NCBI RefSeq assembly: GCF_002289575.1
Contig: NZ_NTGA01000020.1
Span: 1 to 64,000 of the forward strand
DNA length: 64,000 bases
Direction of reading: 5' to 3'
DNA from: Dietzia natronolimnaea
GTDB taxonomy: Bacteria; Actinomycetota; Actinomycetes; Mycobacteriales; Mycobacteriaceae
Within the stretch, counting starts at the first letter, position 1; each line of letters starts with the position of its first letter. The notes beneath the pieces are model-generated. The model did no database searches and had not been told where the DNA came from. It saw nothing but the letters and a program-made list of their open reading frames with translations. The position numbers were made by a program, and so were the translations under genes. Below are positions 51,555 to 60,168 of this stretch, one piece after another.

Positions 51555-51682
51555 CCGGACGGCGCCAGTTCGCCGTGACCGCACCCGGAATCCGCGCGAA
51601 GTTCGTCTGCGGGTAAGGAAACTCTGATGTGCTGAGATGCAGGCGGCGGCCGCCGCCACTCGACGACACCAGGGAGAACGAC

Positions 51683-52087
51683 ATGTCCAGAAGGCTTCTC
51701 ACAGTGTGCGGCATGGCCGCCGTCGCCCTTCTCGCGGGCGCCGGGACGGCGTCCGCGCAACTCGGCTCCGTCACCGGTTCGCTGCCGGGATCCGCGAGCG
51801 GCCCGGTCGGTTCCGTGGCGACCGCGGCGTGCAATGCCGGCAGCGTCGCCAACCTCGCCGGGGCGGGTCTGCCGACCAGTGCGGTCTGTGTGATCGCCCC
51901 GGCGCTCGGCGCGTCGATCGACCACCTGCTCGCCGGAGACACCAACGGCTCCGTCGCCGCGCTCGTCGGCGGCGTGCCGGGGGTGGGAAGTGCACTGGAA
52001 AGGGTGGTGCCGACCGATTCCGCGGCCGACCTGGTGGACCAGGCACTGGCGGGCATCGACTCCACGTCACTCAACCCCCAGGGCTGA
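51683..52087 (+). CDS. Small secreted protein, function unknown
   Basis: A 134-residue protein beginning MSRRLLTVCGMAAVALLAGAGTASA, a Sec signal peptide with an ASA-QL cleavage site. The mature part is Gly/Ala/Ser/Val-rich with three cysteines (ACNAGS, SAVCVIAPA and one in the signal). It contains repeated LVGGVPGVGSALE and LVDQALAGI segments. No known domain is recognised. GGGAGAACG precedes the ATG. Expressed presumably alone. Similar short, low-complexity exported proteins are common in this order. Confidence 0.7.
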   Translation: MSRRLLTVCGMAAVALLAGAGTASAQLGSVTGSLPGSASGPVGSVATAACNAGSVANLAGAGLPTSAVCVIAPALGASIDHLLAGDTNGSVAALVGGVPGVGSALERVVPTDSAADLVDQALAGIDSTSLNPQG

Positions 52088-52164
52088 GCGTGCCGCTGGG
52101 CGGCCGGTAGGGCCCCGGCGGGCGCCCCGTGGCCGTCGGTGGACGGCCCGGAGGCGGAACCGGC

Positions 52165-52181
52165 TTTGCACTCAGTGCAAA
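52165..52181. promoter_or_regulatory. Palindrome TTTGCAC-TCA-GTGCAAA upstream of the OYE gene
   Basis: A perfect 17-base inverted repeat (7-base arms, 3-base centre), 40 bases before the -10 box TATAGT. The form resembles TetR-family operators. No regulator gene is adjacent. Confidence 0.55.
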
Positions 52182-52221
52182 ACTGCTGGCCAAAGCGCGG
52201 GTGTGCCGAATTGAAACGCGT

Positions 52222-52227
52222 TATAGT
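52222..52227 (+). promoter_or_regulatory. -10 box of the OYE gene (leaderless)
   Basis: TATAGT then 6 bases and the ATG at 52234. It decides for this start over the in-frame codon at 52129, which precedes the palindrome. Confidence 0.5.
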
Positions 52228-52233
52228 CCGTCC

Positions 52234-53445
52234 ATGCCCCTCGCACCCGGAACCCCCGCCCCCGATGTGTTCAGCCCGGCGAAGATCGGAAATGTGACGC
52301 TGCGCAACCGCATCGTCAAGGCCGCGACGTTCGAGGGCCGCTGCCCCGAGGGTCGGGTCACCGACGAGCTCATCGAGTTCCACGCCGAGTACGCCCGCGG
52401 CGGCGTCGGCATGACGACCGTCGCCTACCTGGCCACCTCTCCCGAGGGCCGGACCGACCGGCACCAGTATCACTGGGGTATGAGCGACGGCGGCATGCTC
52501 CGCAAGCTCACCGACGCCGTGCACGCCGAGGGCGCGGCCGTCTCCGCGCAGGTCGGCCATGCGGGGGCGGTGGCCAACTCCGCCTCCACCCGGATGCCGG
52601 CGATGGGGCCGTCCCGGATCCCGGCCCCCACGGGCATGTCGCTGACCAGGGCCTGCACCGAGGCGGACATCGACCGGATCGTCGAGGACCATGTCCGCGC
52701 GGCCCGCGGTGCCGCGGAGGCCGGCTTCGACGCGATCGAGGTGCACTTCGGGCACAACTATCTGGTCAGCGAGTTCCTCAGCCCCCGGCTCAACAAGCGT
52801 AAGGACTCCTACGGCGGGTCGCTGGAGAACCGTGCCCGGTTCGCCCGCCGCATCGGCCGCGCCATCCGCGACGCCATGGGGGACCGGATCGCGGTGACCA
52901 TGAAGCTCAACATGGACGACGGCGTGCCCGGCGGCTTCTGGATCGATGAGGCGGTGCAGGTCGCCCGGTGGATCGAGGAGGACGGCTCGGCGGATGCCCT
53001 GGTGATGACCGTGGGCAGCTCGCTGCTCAACCCCATCTACCTCTTCAAGGGTGACGCGCCGCTGCACGAGTTCGCGGCCACCCAGCCGCCGGTGATCAAG
53101 CTGGGGATGAAGGTCGTCGGCCCCCGGATGTTCAAGGAGTACCCCTACACCGACGCCTACATGCTCGACGACGCCCGCCAGATCCGCGAGGCCGTCAGTC
53201 TGCCGATGATGCTGCTCGGGGGGATCGTCGACCGGCCGTCGATCGACAAGGCGATGAACGCGGGGTTCGAGTTCGTGGCCATGGGACGCGGTCTGCTGCG
53301 CGAGCCTGACCTGCCCCTCAAGCTGCAGGCCGACGATCGTCGTCGCTCCCTGTGCGTGCACTGCAACCGGTGCATGGCCACGATCTACAGCGGGAGCCGC
53401 TGCGTGTTGCGTGACCACGTCCCGCCCATCCCCGCACGCGAGTGA
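52234..53445 (+). CDS. NADH:flavin oxidoreductase (old yellow enzyme family) with Cys cluster
   Basis: FMN-dependent TIM-barrel ene-reductase of 403 residues. Key parts are PAKIGNVTLRNRIVKAATFEGRCPEG, the substrate-binding DAIEVHFGHNYLVSEFLSPRLNKRKDSYGGSLENRARF (2,4-dienoyl-CoA reductase type), and the C-terminal FMN loop MGRGLLREPDLP. The C-terminus has four cysteines, CVHCNRC with CVL 9 residues later, a possible iron-sulfur site as in 2,4-dienoyl-CoA reductase, but the FAD/NAD domains of that enzyme are absent. The SDR and DoxX genes follow downstream. Substrate unknown. Confidence 0.88.
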   Translation: MPLAPGTPAPDVFSPAKIGNVTLRNRIVKAATFEGRCPEGRVTDELIEFHAEYARGGVGMTTVAYLATSPEGRTDRHQYHWGMSDGGMLRKLTDAVHAEGAAVSAQVGHAGAVANSASTRMPAMGPSRIPAPTGMSLTRACTEADIDRIVEDHVRAARGAAEAGFDAIEVHFGHNYLVSEFLSPRLNKRKDSYGGSLENRARFARRIGRAIRDAMGDRIAVTMKLNMDDGVPGGFWIDEAVQVARWIEEDGSADALVMTVGSSLLNPIYLFKGDAPLHEFAATQPPVIKLGMKVVGPRMFKEYPYTDAYMLDDARQIREAVSLPMMLLGGIVDRPSIDKAMNAGFEFVAMGRGLLREPDLPLKLQADDRRRSLCVHCNRCMATIYSGSRCVLRDHVPPIPARE

Positions 53446-53470
53446 CCCCTGCATGAGACCGGCGTGACGC

Positions 53471-53476
53471 TACGGT
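53471..53476 (+). promoter_or_regulatory. -10 box of the SDR-DoxX operon
   Basis: TACGGT 49 bases before the SDR ATG. The leader contains a GGCCCG/CGGGCC hairpin (53489-53511) and the ribosome binding site GGAAGGGAA. Confidence 0.4.
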
Positions 53477-53524
53477 GGGACCCCAGGAGGCCCGCTCGAG
53501 CGGTTCGGGCCGGAAGGGAACCAC

Positions 53525-54388
53525 ATGTCGAGGAGACGGATCACCGACTACCGCGGCACGACCTGCGTGGTCACCGGCGCGGCCAGCGGGATCGGCCGCG
53601 CCGTGGCGATCCGGTTGGCGGGCGAGGGCGCCTCGCTGGTCCTGACGGACCGTGACGCAGCAGGCCTGGACGCGGCGGCAGGAGCCTGCCGGGACACCGG
53701 CGGCACGGTGCTCGCCTCCGAGGTGTTGGACATCACCGACCACGAGGCCGTGATGCGGTTCGGCGAGACCGTCGTCGCCGCCCACGGGGCCCCGCACGCC
53801 GTCTTCCACGTCGCGGGAAACTCGGCCTGGGGGCGACCTGACCTCCTCGAACACCGCGTGTGGCGGTCGATGGTCGAGGTCAACCTCATGGGCACCATCC
53901 ACGTGATCGAGGCGTTCGTCCCGGCGATGATGGCCGCCCGGCGACCCGCGGCCCTGGTCATGGTCTCGTCTGCCGCGGGCCTGCTCGGCCTGCCGTGGCA
54001 CGCCGCCTACAGCGCCGCCAAGTTCGGCATCCGCGGAATCGCCGAGGTCCTGCGGTTCGATCTGGCGCCCTACGGGATCGGCGTGCACCTGGTGTGCCCC
54101 GGTGGCGTGGACACCCCGCTGGTGGAGACCGTGGAGATCGCGGGAGTGGACCGCTCGGATCCGCAGGTCGCCAAGACGGTGGACCAGTTCCGTCGGCATG
54201 CCGTCACCCCGGAGGTCGCGGCCTCCAAGACGATCGAGGGTGTGCGCAAGGGTCGCTACATCGTCTACACCTCGCCGGACATCAGGCTGGCGTTCGCCGC
54301 CCAGAAGTTCGCGCCACCCCTCTACATGCTCGCGATGCGGCTACTGAGCCGTCGGATCAACAAGGCCGGCGAGGGAATCCTCCCGTGA
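53525..54388 (+). CDS. Short-chain dehydrogenase/reductase
   Basis: NAD(P)-dependent classical SDR of 287 residues. Cofactor motif VTGAASGIGRAVAIRLAGEGASLVLTDRD (TGxxxGxG, about 15-44; the Asp after the second strand suggests NAD preference), VAGNSAWG, catalytic Ser in VMVSSAAG and the YxxxK pair in YSAAKFG. The C-terminus (about 45 residues, RYIVYTSPDIRLAFAAQKFAPPLYMLAM) resembles the group of membrane-associated lipid-modifying SDRs. Overlaps the DoxX gene by 4 bases, so they are coupled. Confidence 0.92.
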   Translation: MSRRRITDYRGTTCVVTGAASGIGRAVAIRLAGEGASLVLTDRDAAGLDAAAGACRDTGGTVLASEVLDITDHEAVMRFGETVVAAHGAPHAVFHVAGNSAWGRPDLLEHRVWRSMVEVNLMGTIHVIEAFVPAMMAARRPAALVMVSSAAGLLGLPWHAAYSAAKFGIRGIAEVLRFDLAPYGIGVHLVCPGGVDTPLVETVEIAGVDRSDPQVAKTVDQFRRHAVTPEVAASKTIEGVRKGRYIVYTSPDIRLAFAAQKFAPPLYMLAMRLLSRRINKAGEGILP

Positions 54389-54792
54389 GGGGGATGGAGA
54401 CCCTCAACGACGCCGCGATCCTGCTGGCCCGGATCGGGCTCGGGGCGGTGTTCGTGGCCCACGGGTGGCAGAAGTTCTTCACCCTGGGGTTGGCCCGGGT
54501 GGGGGAGCAGTTCGCCGGGTACGGGATCCCGCAGCCGGAGGTCACCGCCGCGGTGGTCGCCGGGGTCGAGCTGATCGCCGGGATCGCGCTCATCGCGGGC
54601 ATCCTGACCCCACTGGCCGGGATCCTGCTGGCGGTGGACATGGCGGGGGCCCTGTACTTCGTCCACGCCACCAACGGTCCCTTCGTGACCCAGAACGGGT
54701 GGGAGCTCGTGGTGGCGCTGGGGGTGGGGGTGCTGCTCATCGCCGCGGTCGGAGCGGGCCGGTTCAGCATCGACAGGGTGCTGGGCGGGTGA
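54385..54792 (+). CDS. DoxX-family membrane protein
   Basis: A 135-residue membrane protein with four helices. The family signature is ILLARIGLGAVFVAHGWQKF near the N-terminus, then ELIAGIALIAGILTPLAGILLAVDMAGALYFVHATNGPF. DoxX-like proteins are part of membrane oxidoreductase complexes in mycobacteria (with SseA and SodA), but the family is broad. GTG 54385 is chosen because GAGGG lies 9 bases before it. ATG 54394 is the alternative. It converges on the pmt gene with 7 bases between. Confidence 0.85.
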   Translation: MRGMETLNDAAILLARIGLGAVFVAHGWQKFFTLGLARVGEQFAGYGIPQPEVTAAVVAGVELIAGIALIAGILTPLAGILLAVDMAGALYFVHATNGPFVTQNGWELVVALGVGVLLIAAVGAGRFSIDRVLGG

Positions 54793-54799
54793 GACCGGC

Positions 54800-56311
54800 T
54801 CAACGCCAGGACGGCAGCCAGAGCTGGTGGTTCCATTCCGTCGGGGTGATGGGCATCCCGGACAGGATGGGCAGCATGTAGATGAAGTTGGCCACCACCA
54901 GCGCGAGGTAAAGGCACACGATCCCCAGGCCGATGGTCCGCCGACGGGGGGAGTCGTCGGATCTACCGGCGATCTCGCCCAGCACCAGCGCGACCATCAT
55001 GACGAAGAACGGCACCATCACCGCGGCGTAGAAGAAGTACATCTGGCGGTCGATCTGGAGGAACCACGGCAGGTAGCCGGCCATGTAGCCGACGAGCGGG
55101 AACGCATACCGGCCGTCGCGGCAGATCACCGCCCGCCAGAACGCCCACCCGAGGACGGGGATCGCGAGCCACCAGATCGCGGGCGTGCCCAGGAGCATGA
55201 TCGCGCGGACGCAGGAATCCTGGCCGCAGCCGGTGACGTCCTCGCCCTGTTCCACGTAGTAGAGCATCGGCCGCAGGCTCATCGGCCAGGTCCACGGCTT
55301 GGACTCCCACGGGTGTCGATTGCCCGCCGAGGTGGTGAGCGAGGAGTGGAAGCTCAGCACGGAGGATTGGTAATAGAGCCACGACTGCAGGGAGTCGGGT
55401 AGCCAGTTGTCCTCCACCTTGGTGCCCACGACGTGCCGGTAGACGGAGTTCTCACTCGCGAACCACGGCAGCCAGGTGAACATCTGGATCAGGACGGGCC
55501 AGATGACGAGCGAGAAAAAGGCGGGCACGGAGTCCCGCAGGAGGGCGCCCGCCAGGGGCCGCCGGACACCGTAGCGGCTGCGCAGGGCCCAGTCCCACGC
55601 CACGGTCATGAGTCCGAAGAACGCGATGAAGTACAGGCCGGACCACTTGACGCCCAGGGCCAACCCCAGCATGACGCCGGCGGTGAACCGCCACCAGCGG
55701 AATCCCAGGCGCGGTCCGAAGTCCGACAGGTGGAGCCGGCCGGCGAGAGCGGCCCGGTGCATGCGGCCGCGCATCTGGTCGCGGTCCACCAGCAGGGCGC
55801 CGGCGGCGGCGGTGACGAACAGGACCTGGTAGATGTCCAGCATGCCGATGCGCGAGGTCACGAAGGTGACCCCGTCGAGACACAGCAGCAGGCCCGCGAT
55901 CAGACCCAGCTGAGTGGAACGGGTCAGCCGCCTGGTGATCCGCATGACCATCAGCACCACCAGCACGCCGCAGATCGCGGCGGTGAACCGCCACCCCAGG
56001 GGCGTGTAGCCGAAGAGCAGGCCACCGAGCGACTCGATCTGCTTGGCGACGGGCGGGTGGACCACCAGCCCGTAGGCGGGGTTCTCCTCGATCCCCAACT
56101 GCGCGATGCTGAACGACTGCGGCGCGTAGTGCTTCTCGTCGAAAACCGGGGTGCCCTCGTCCGTGGCGGAGGTCAGGCCCCAGAAGCGGGAGAGGAAGGC
56201 CAGCACCAGGATGACGGCGGTGGCCATCCAGTCGCGGGGGGTGTCGACCGGGCCGGTGTCCGGAACCGGGAGCGGGCGGCCCGGGGATCGCACGCCTGGG
56301 GTCGGGGTCAC
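54800..56311 (-). CDS. pmt: Protein O-mannosyltransferase (GT39)
   Basis: Polyprenyl-phosphate-mannose-dependent protein mannosyltransferase that glycosylates exported proteins during Sec translocation. The 503 residues have about 11 helices. The first extracytoplasmic loop carries the catalytic FDEKHYAPQSF (Asp-Glu), then KQIESLGGLLFGYTPLGWRF. The C-terminal YLPWFLQIDRQMYFFYAAVMVPFFVMMVALVLG is a PMT-family region. Rv1002c is the syntenic homologue. GTG start 6 bases after a TATGCT -10 box. Divergent from rsmI. Confidence 0.93.
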   Translation of the reverse strand: MTPTPGVRSPGRPLPVPDTGPVDTPRDWMATAVILVLAFLSRFWGLTSATDEGTPVFDEKHYAPQSFSIAQLGIEENPAYGLVVHPPVAKQIESLGGLLFGYTPLGWRFTAAICGVLVVLMVMRITRRLTRSTQLGLIAGLLLCLDGVTFVTSRIGMLDIYQVLFVTAAAGALLVDRDQMRGRMHRAALAGRLHLSDFGPRLGFRWWRFTAGVMLGLALGVKWSGLYFIAFFGLMTVAWDWALRSRYGVRRPLAGALLRDSVPAFFSLVIWPVLIQMFTWLPWFASENSVYRHVVGTKVEDNWLPDSLQSWLYYQSSVLSFHSSLTTSAGNRHPWESKPWTWPMSLRPMLYYVEQGEDVTGCGQDSCVRAIMLLGTPAIWWLAIPVLGWAFWRAVICRDGRYAFPLVGYMAGYLPWFLQIDRQMYFFYAAVMVPFFVMMVALVLGEIAGRSDDSPRRRTIGLGIVCLYLALVVANFIYMLPILSGMPITPTEWNHQLWLPSWR

Positions 56312-56317
56312 ACGGCG

Positions 56318-56323
56318 AGCATA
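56318..56323 (-). promoter_or_regulatory. -10 box of pmt (leaderless)
   Basis: Minus-strand TATGCT, 6 bases, GTG. The divergent rsmI -10 lies 62 bases away. Confidence 0.45.
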
Positions 56324-56384
56324 ATGGGGGCCTTCCGGACGTCGGGGAGACGGGCACGGCGAGTGGGTGGGCGCGGACCGGGGA

Positions 56385-56390
56385 TAGTCT
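56385..56390 (+). promoter_or_regulatory. -10 box of rsmI (leaderless)
   Basis: TAGTCT, 7 bases, ATG at 56398, the same geometry as metG. Confidence 0.5.
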
Positions 56391-56397
56391 GGAGCGC

Positions 56398-57237
56398 ATG
56401 ACGTCCGGACGTGTCGTGTTGGCCGCCACCCCGATCGGGAACCCGGGCGACTCCTCGGCGCGGTTGCGGGACCTGCTGGCCTCGGCGGACGTGGTGGCCG
56501 CCGAGGACACCCGGCGCCTGCGTGGGCTCGCCACCGCGCTGGGTGTGACCATCCGGGGGCGGGTCATGAGCTTCTACGAGCACAACGAGGCGGGTCGCGT
56601 CCCCCAGTTGATGGACCGCGTCCGGGCGGGAGACGTGGTGGCCGTGGTCACCGATGCGGGGATGCCCTCGGTGTCCGACCCGGGCTATTCGCTGGTCACC
56701 GCGTGTATCGACGCGGACCTGCCGGTGACCTGTCTGCCCGGCCCGTCGGCCGTGACCACCGCGCTGGTCCTCAGCGGCCTACCCGTGGACAGGTTCTGCT
56801 TCGACGGCTTCCCCCCGCGCCGGGCGGGTCGTCGGCGGACCTGGTTGGCCCGCCTGGCCGCCGAGGAGCGCACGTGCGTGTTCTTCGAGTCGCCTCACCG
56901 GCTCGCCGAGACGCTCGCCGAGGCCGCTGAGGCGTTGGGGCCGGGTCGGCGGGCCGCGGTGTGCCGCGAGCTCACCAAGACCTACGAGGAGGTCCTGCGG
57001 GGCACGCTCGGCGACCTGGCCGACCGGACCGCCGACGGGGTGCGCGGGGAGATCGTGGTGGTGATCGAGGGGGCGGACGCCGTCGGCTCCGCAGCCTCGA
57101 CCGAGGACCTGGTGGAGATCGTCGAAGAGCGGGTCGAGGCGGGTGAGCGGCTCAAGGACGCGTGCGCGATCGTCGCGGAGGGGTCGTCGTTGACCAAGCG
57201 CGAGCTCTACCAGGCGGTCGTCGACGCGCGGGGCTGA
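56398..57237 (+). CDS. rsmI: 16S rRNA 2'-O-ribose C1402 methyltransferase
   Basis: SAM-dependent methyltransferase of the tetrapyrrole-methylase fold. The 279 residues show LAATPIGNPGDSSARLRDLLASADVVAAEDTRRLRGL, VTDAGMPSVSDPGYSLVTACI, LPGPSAVTTALVLSGLP, FFESPHRLAETLAEAAEALG and RELTKTYEEVLRGTLGDLA, all standard RsmI motifs in order. It lies between pmt and pabB, as Rv1003 does relative to Rv1002c and Rv1005c. Confidence 0.95.
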   Translation: MTSGRVVLAATPIGNPGDSSARLRDLLASADVVAAEDTRRLRGLATALGVTIRGRVMSFYEHNEAGRVPQLMDRVRAGDVVAVVTDAGMPSVSDPGYSLVTACIDADLPVTCLPGPSAVTTALVLSGLPVDRFCFDGFPPRRAGRRRTWLARLAAEERTCVFFESPHRLAETLAEAAEALGPGRRAAVCRELTKTYEEVLRGTLGDLADRTADGVRGEIVVVIEGADAVGSAASTEDLVEIVEERVEAGERLKDACAIVAEGSSLTKRELYQAVVDARG

Positions 57238-57271
57238 CCACCCGCCGAGGTGCGCCGCGCCGCGCCGCCGA

Positions 57272-58471
57272 CTACCAGGGTGGCGGTCCGCCGCCCCAGG
57301 TGAACGCGGCCTTGTGCACGCACTCCGCCCACTCGGCGTCGGGGTCCGAGTCGATGGTGATGCCGCCGCCCACGCCCAGCTCCACGCGCCCGTCGTGGGT
57401 CACCTCGAGAGTCCGGATGGCCACCGCGAGCTCGAGGTCCCGGCCCAGGGCGAACCCGTACGCCCCGCAGTGCAGACCCCGGGACCGCGGCTCCCACCCG
57501 GCGATCAGCTCCCGCGCCCGCGCCTTGGGGGTCCCGGTGACCGAGGCGGGCGGGAACGTGGCCTCCACCAGTGCCGCGTTGTCCGCGGTCGTGAGGGCGG
57601 TGACGGTGGAGACCAGATGGTGCACGCCGGGTGCCGGCCGGACGGCGAGCAGGTCGGTCACGGTCACCGACCCGACGTCGGCCACGCGCCCGAGGTCGTT
57701 GCGGACCAGGTCGACGATCATGATGTTCTCGGCGACGTCCTTCGCCGACCCCAGCAACAGCCCCGGGTCGAGGTCGGCCGCCAGCGTGCCCTTGATGGGG
57801 CTGGTGCGCACCTGGTCACCACGGCGCACCAGGTACTCCTCGGGCGAGAACCCCAGGACCGCGCCCCACGGTCCCTCGAGATACGCCGAACGTGAGGCGG
57901 GTGCGTGGCCGGAGATCTCGAGGAAGGTCTCGAGCGGGTCCGCGCGGAGATTTCCGTCCACTCTGGTGCTCAGGCAGGCCTGGTACACCTCGCCCGCTCG
58001 GATCGCCTCGAGGCACTCGACGACCGCCGAGCGGTGAGCCGCCCGGTCCGGGGCGGACCAGTGGGGGAGGCGGTCGGTCCGTGCGTCGTCGCCTCGCAGT
58101 GCGTCCTTGTCTCGATCGGCGCCGTGGTCGCGCATCACCCGAGCGGGGTCGGGCGCGTCGCCGTGACGCGACCACCGGCCTTCGCCGTCGAGACAGAGCC
58201 ATCCGGAGGCCTCGCCGCGCACCGCGGCCGGGAGCGGTGGGGCGGCGCCCGGCACGGTGTCGGGGAAGGAGCGGTAGACGACGACGAGATGGTCACTATC
58301 CTCGAAAGCTGCGGGGTGCGCGACGGGCTCGAGGTGCACCGACGGCACCAGCACGGCACGGTGGTCATGCCAGTCGCCGAGGAAGGCGGCGGGGGGCGCC
58401 AGACCCAGTGACCGCGACCGCCCGTGCAGCGCGCGGAGCAGGTCCGGGACGGCTATCAGACGGTCGGGCAC
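57272..58471 (-). CDS. pabB: Aminodeoxychorismate synthase component I
   Basis: Makes 4-amino-4-deoxychorismate from chorismate and ammonia for folate synthesis. The 399 residues from GTG 58471 have the chorismate-binding domain: CLSTRVDGNL, PEEYLVRRGDQVRTSPIKGTL, DLVRNDLGRVADVGSVTV, PAPGVHHLVSTVTA, PPASVTGTPKARARELI and the final GGGITIDSDPDAEWAECVHKAA. The lysine in SPIKGT marks PabB or anthranilate-synthase types. A second gene (pabA) is not adjacent. The longer frame to 58522 is less likely because a -10-like TAAGCA lies 7 bases before the GTG. Its C-terminal end is near rsmI (34 bases). Confidence 0.9.
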   Translation of the reverse strand: MPDRLIAVPDLLRALHGRSRSLGLAPPAAFLGDWHDHRAVLVPSVHLEPVAHPAAFEDSDHLVVVYRSFPDTVPGAAPPLPAAVRGEASGWLCLDGEGRWSRHGDAPDPARVMRDHGADRDKDALRGDDARTDRLPHWSAPDRAAHRSAVVECLEAIRAGEVYQACLSTRVDGNLRADPLETFLEISGHAPASRSAYLEGPWGAVLGFSPEEYLVRRGDQVRTSPIKGTLAADLDPGLLLGSAKDVAENIMIVDLVRNDLGRVADVGSVTVTDLLAVRPAPGVHHLVSTVTALTTADNAALVEATFPPASVTGTPKARARELIAGWEPRSRGLHCGAYGFALGRDLELAVAIRTLEVTHDGRVELGVGGGITIDSDPDAEWAECVHKAAFTWGGGPPPW

Positions 58472-58478
58472 CCATTCA

Positions 58479-58484
58479 TGCTTA
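58479..58484 (-). promoter_or_regulatory. Possible -10 box of pabB (leaderless)
   Basis: Minus-strand TAAGCA, 7 bases, GTG at 58471. Weak hexamer but usual spacing in this window. Confidence 0.35.
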
Positions 58485-58552
58485 CACGCAACTGTGCAGG
58501 TGAAGAAGTTGTTACCTTGCACTCTGGGTGAGTTGTTGACAAGGTTTCAAGA

Positions 58553-60109
58553 ATGTCCAGTTCCAGCCAACAGAAGAGTGACCCCGCCTCGACCCCGGCC
58601 GCCAAGCCCCGAGCCGACCTCGCCGTGATCATCCCGACCACCGTGATCGCCCTCATCGTGGTGGTCTGGGGCGCGTTCTACACCGCGTCGTTCGAGAACG
58701 CCGCGGGGAACGCGTTCTCGCTGGTGGTCGAGACCGTGGGCTGGTTGTTCATCCTGGTCTCCACCACCGTCGTGGCCTACACGATCTACCTCGCCTTCTC
58801 ACGCTTCGGCGGCATCCGTCTGGGCGGCGACAACGAGAAACCGGAGTACTCCACCAAGTCCTGGATCGCCATGATGTTCGCGGCCGGGATGGGCATCGGT
58901 CTGATGTTCTACGGAGTCTCCGAGCCGCTCACCCACTACCAGACCCCGCCCCCCGGGCAGGAGCAGCAGTACGACGTGGCCATGGCCACCACGGCCTTCC
59001 ACTGGACCCTGCACCCCTGGGCCATGTACGCCGTCGTCGGCCTCGCGCTCGGACTGGCCGCGTACCGCTTCAAGCGCGGGCATCTGGTCTCCCAGGCGTT
59101 CGTCCCGCTCATCGGCCAGAAGCGGGCCAGCGGGTGGATCGGCAAGGTGCTCGACGTGGCGACGGTCGTGGCCACCATCTTCGGCACCGCGGCCTCGCTG
59201 GGGCTGGGCGCGCTGCAGATCCGGGCCGGGCTCAACGAGACCGGCGCGGTCGACGGTGGCGGGATCGCCCTCGTGGTGGGTGTGATCGTGGTCCTGGGCC
59301 TGGTGTTCCTGGCCTCGGCCGCCTCCGGGATCGGCAACGGCATCCGGATCCTGTCCAACATCAACCTGGTGCTGGCCGTCTCGCTCGCCCTGTTCGTGGC
59401 CATCTTCTCCGGGGCCCTGTTCTTCATGCTCGACCTCATCCCCACCACGATCGGCACCTACTTCTCCGACTTCTTCGAGATGGCCTCCCGCACCGCGGTC
59501 AGCGAGAACGGTGAGGCCGCCGGGTGGCTGTCCTCCTGGACCGTCTTCTACTGGGCGTGGTGGATCTCCTGGTCGCCCTTCGTCGGCATGTTCCTCGCCC
59601 GGATCAGCCGCGGCCGCACCGTCCGCGAGTTCATCATCGGCGTGGTGCTGGTCCCCAGCACCCTCTCGGTGATCTGGTTCGCCATCTTCGGTGGCTTCGC
59701 CCTCTACCTCGAGGAGGCCGGACGAAGCGTCTTCGGGGACGGGTCTCTCGAACCACAGCTGTTCAACCTGCTCCGCGAGCTGCCCCTCGCGCCCGTGCTC
59801 ATGGTGGTGGCGATGCTGCTCATCGCCGTCTTCTTCATCACCTCGGCCGACTCGGCGTCGATCGTCATGGGCGGGATGGCGCAGCGGGGGATCGAGGAGC
59901 CCTCGCGGTGGATCGTCATGCTCATGGGCTCGTTCACGGCCGCGGTCGCGATCATCATGCTGGTGGCCGGTGACGGCGGCGGGGACGCGCTGTCGAGCCT
60001 GCAGAACATGACCATCATCGCGGCGTCGCCGTTCGTGCTGGTGCTGATCGCCCTGTGCGTGTCGATCCACAAGTCGCTCTCGCGCGATCCGGCGGCCGAG
60101 GACGCCTGA
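58553..60109 (+). CDS. BCCT-family betaine/choline/carnitine transporter
   Basis: Sodium-coupled importer of osmoprotectants such as glycine betaine or ectoine. The 518 residues have 12 helices. Signature segments are AGMGIGLMFYGVSEPLTHYQTPP (helix 3), AFHWTLHPWAMYAVVGLALGLAAYR, FYWAWWISWSPFVGMFLARISRGRTVREFIIGVVL (helix 8 with the Trp-rich binding region) and VFFITSADSASIVMGGMAQRG. The C-terminal tail is short, so the long osmosensing tail of BetP is missing. The divergent pabB is functionally unrelated. Confidence 0.93.
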   Translation: MSSSSQQKSDPASTPAAKPRADLAVIIPTTVIALIVVVWGAFYTASFENAAGNAFSLVVETVGWLFILVSTTVVAYTIYLAFSRFGGIRLGGDNEKPEYSTKSWIAMMFAAGMGIGLMFYGVSEPLTHYQTPPPGQEQQYDVAMATTAFHWTLHPWAMYAVVGLALGLAAYRFKRGHLVSQAFVPLIGQKRASGWIGKVLDVATVVATIFGTAASLGLGALQIRAGLNETGAVDGGGIALVVGVIVVLGLVFLASAASGIGNGIRILSNINLVLAVSLALFVAIFSGALFFMLDLIPTTIGTYFSDFFEMASRTAVSENGEAAGWLSSWTVFYWAWWISWSPFVGMFLARISRGRTVREFIIGVVLVPSTLSVIWFAIFGGFALYLEEAGRSVFGDGSLEPQLFNLLRELPLAPVLMVVAMLLIAVFFITSADSASIVMGGMAQRGIEEPSRWIVMLMGSFTAAVAIIMLVAGDGGGDALSSLQNMTIIAASPFVLVLIALCVSIHKSLSRDPAAEDA

Positions 60110-60155
60110 GGTGATCGGGGTGTACTCCCGCCACGGAACCCGCGGACGCGACCAC

Positions 60156-60161
60156 TAGTCT
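60156..60161 (+). promoter_or_regulatory. -10 box of metG (leaderless)
   Basis: TAGTCT, 7 bases, ATG at 60169. Confidence 0.5.
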
Positions 60162-60168
60162 GGGAGCC

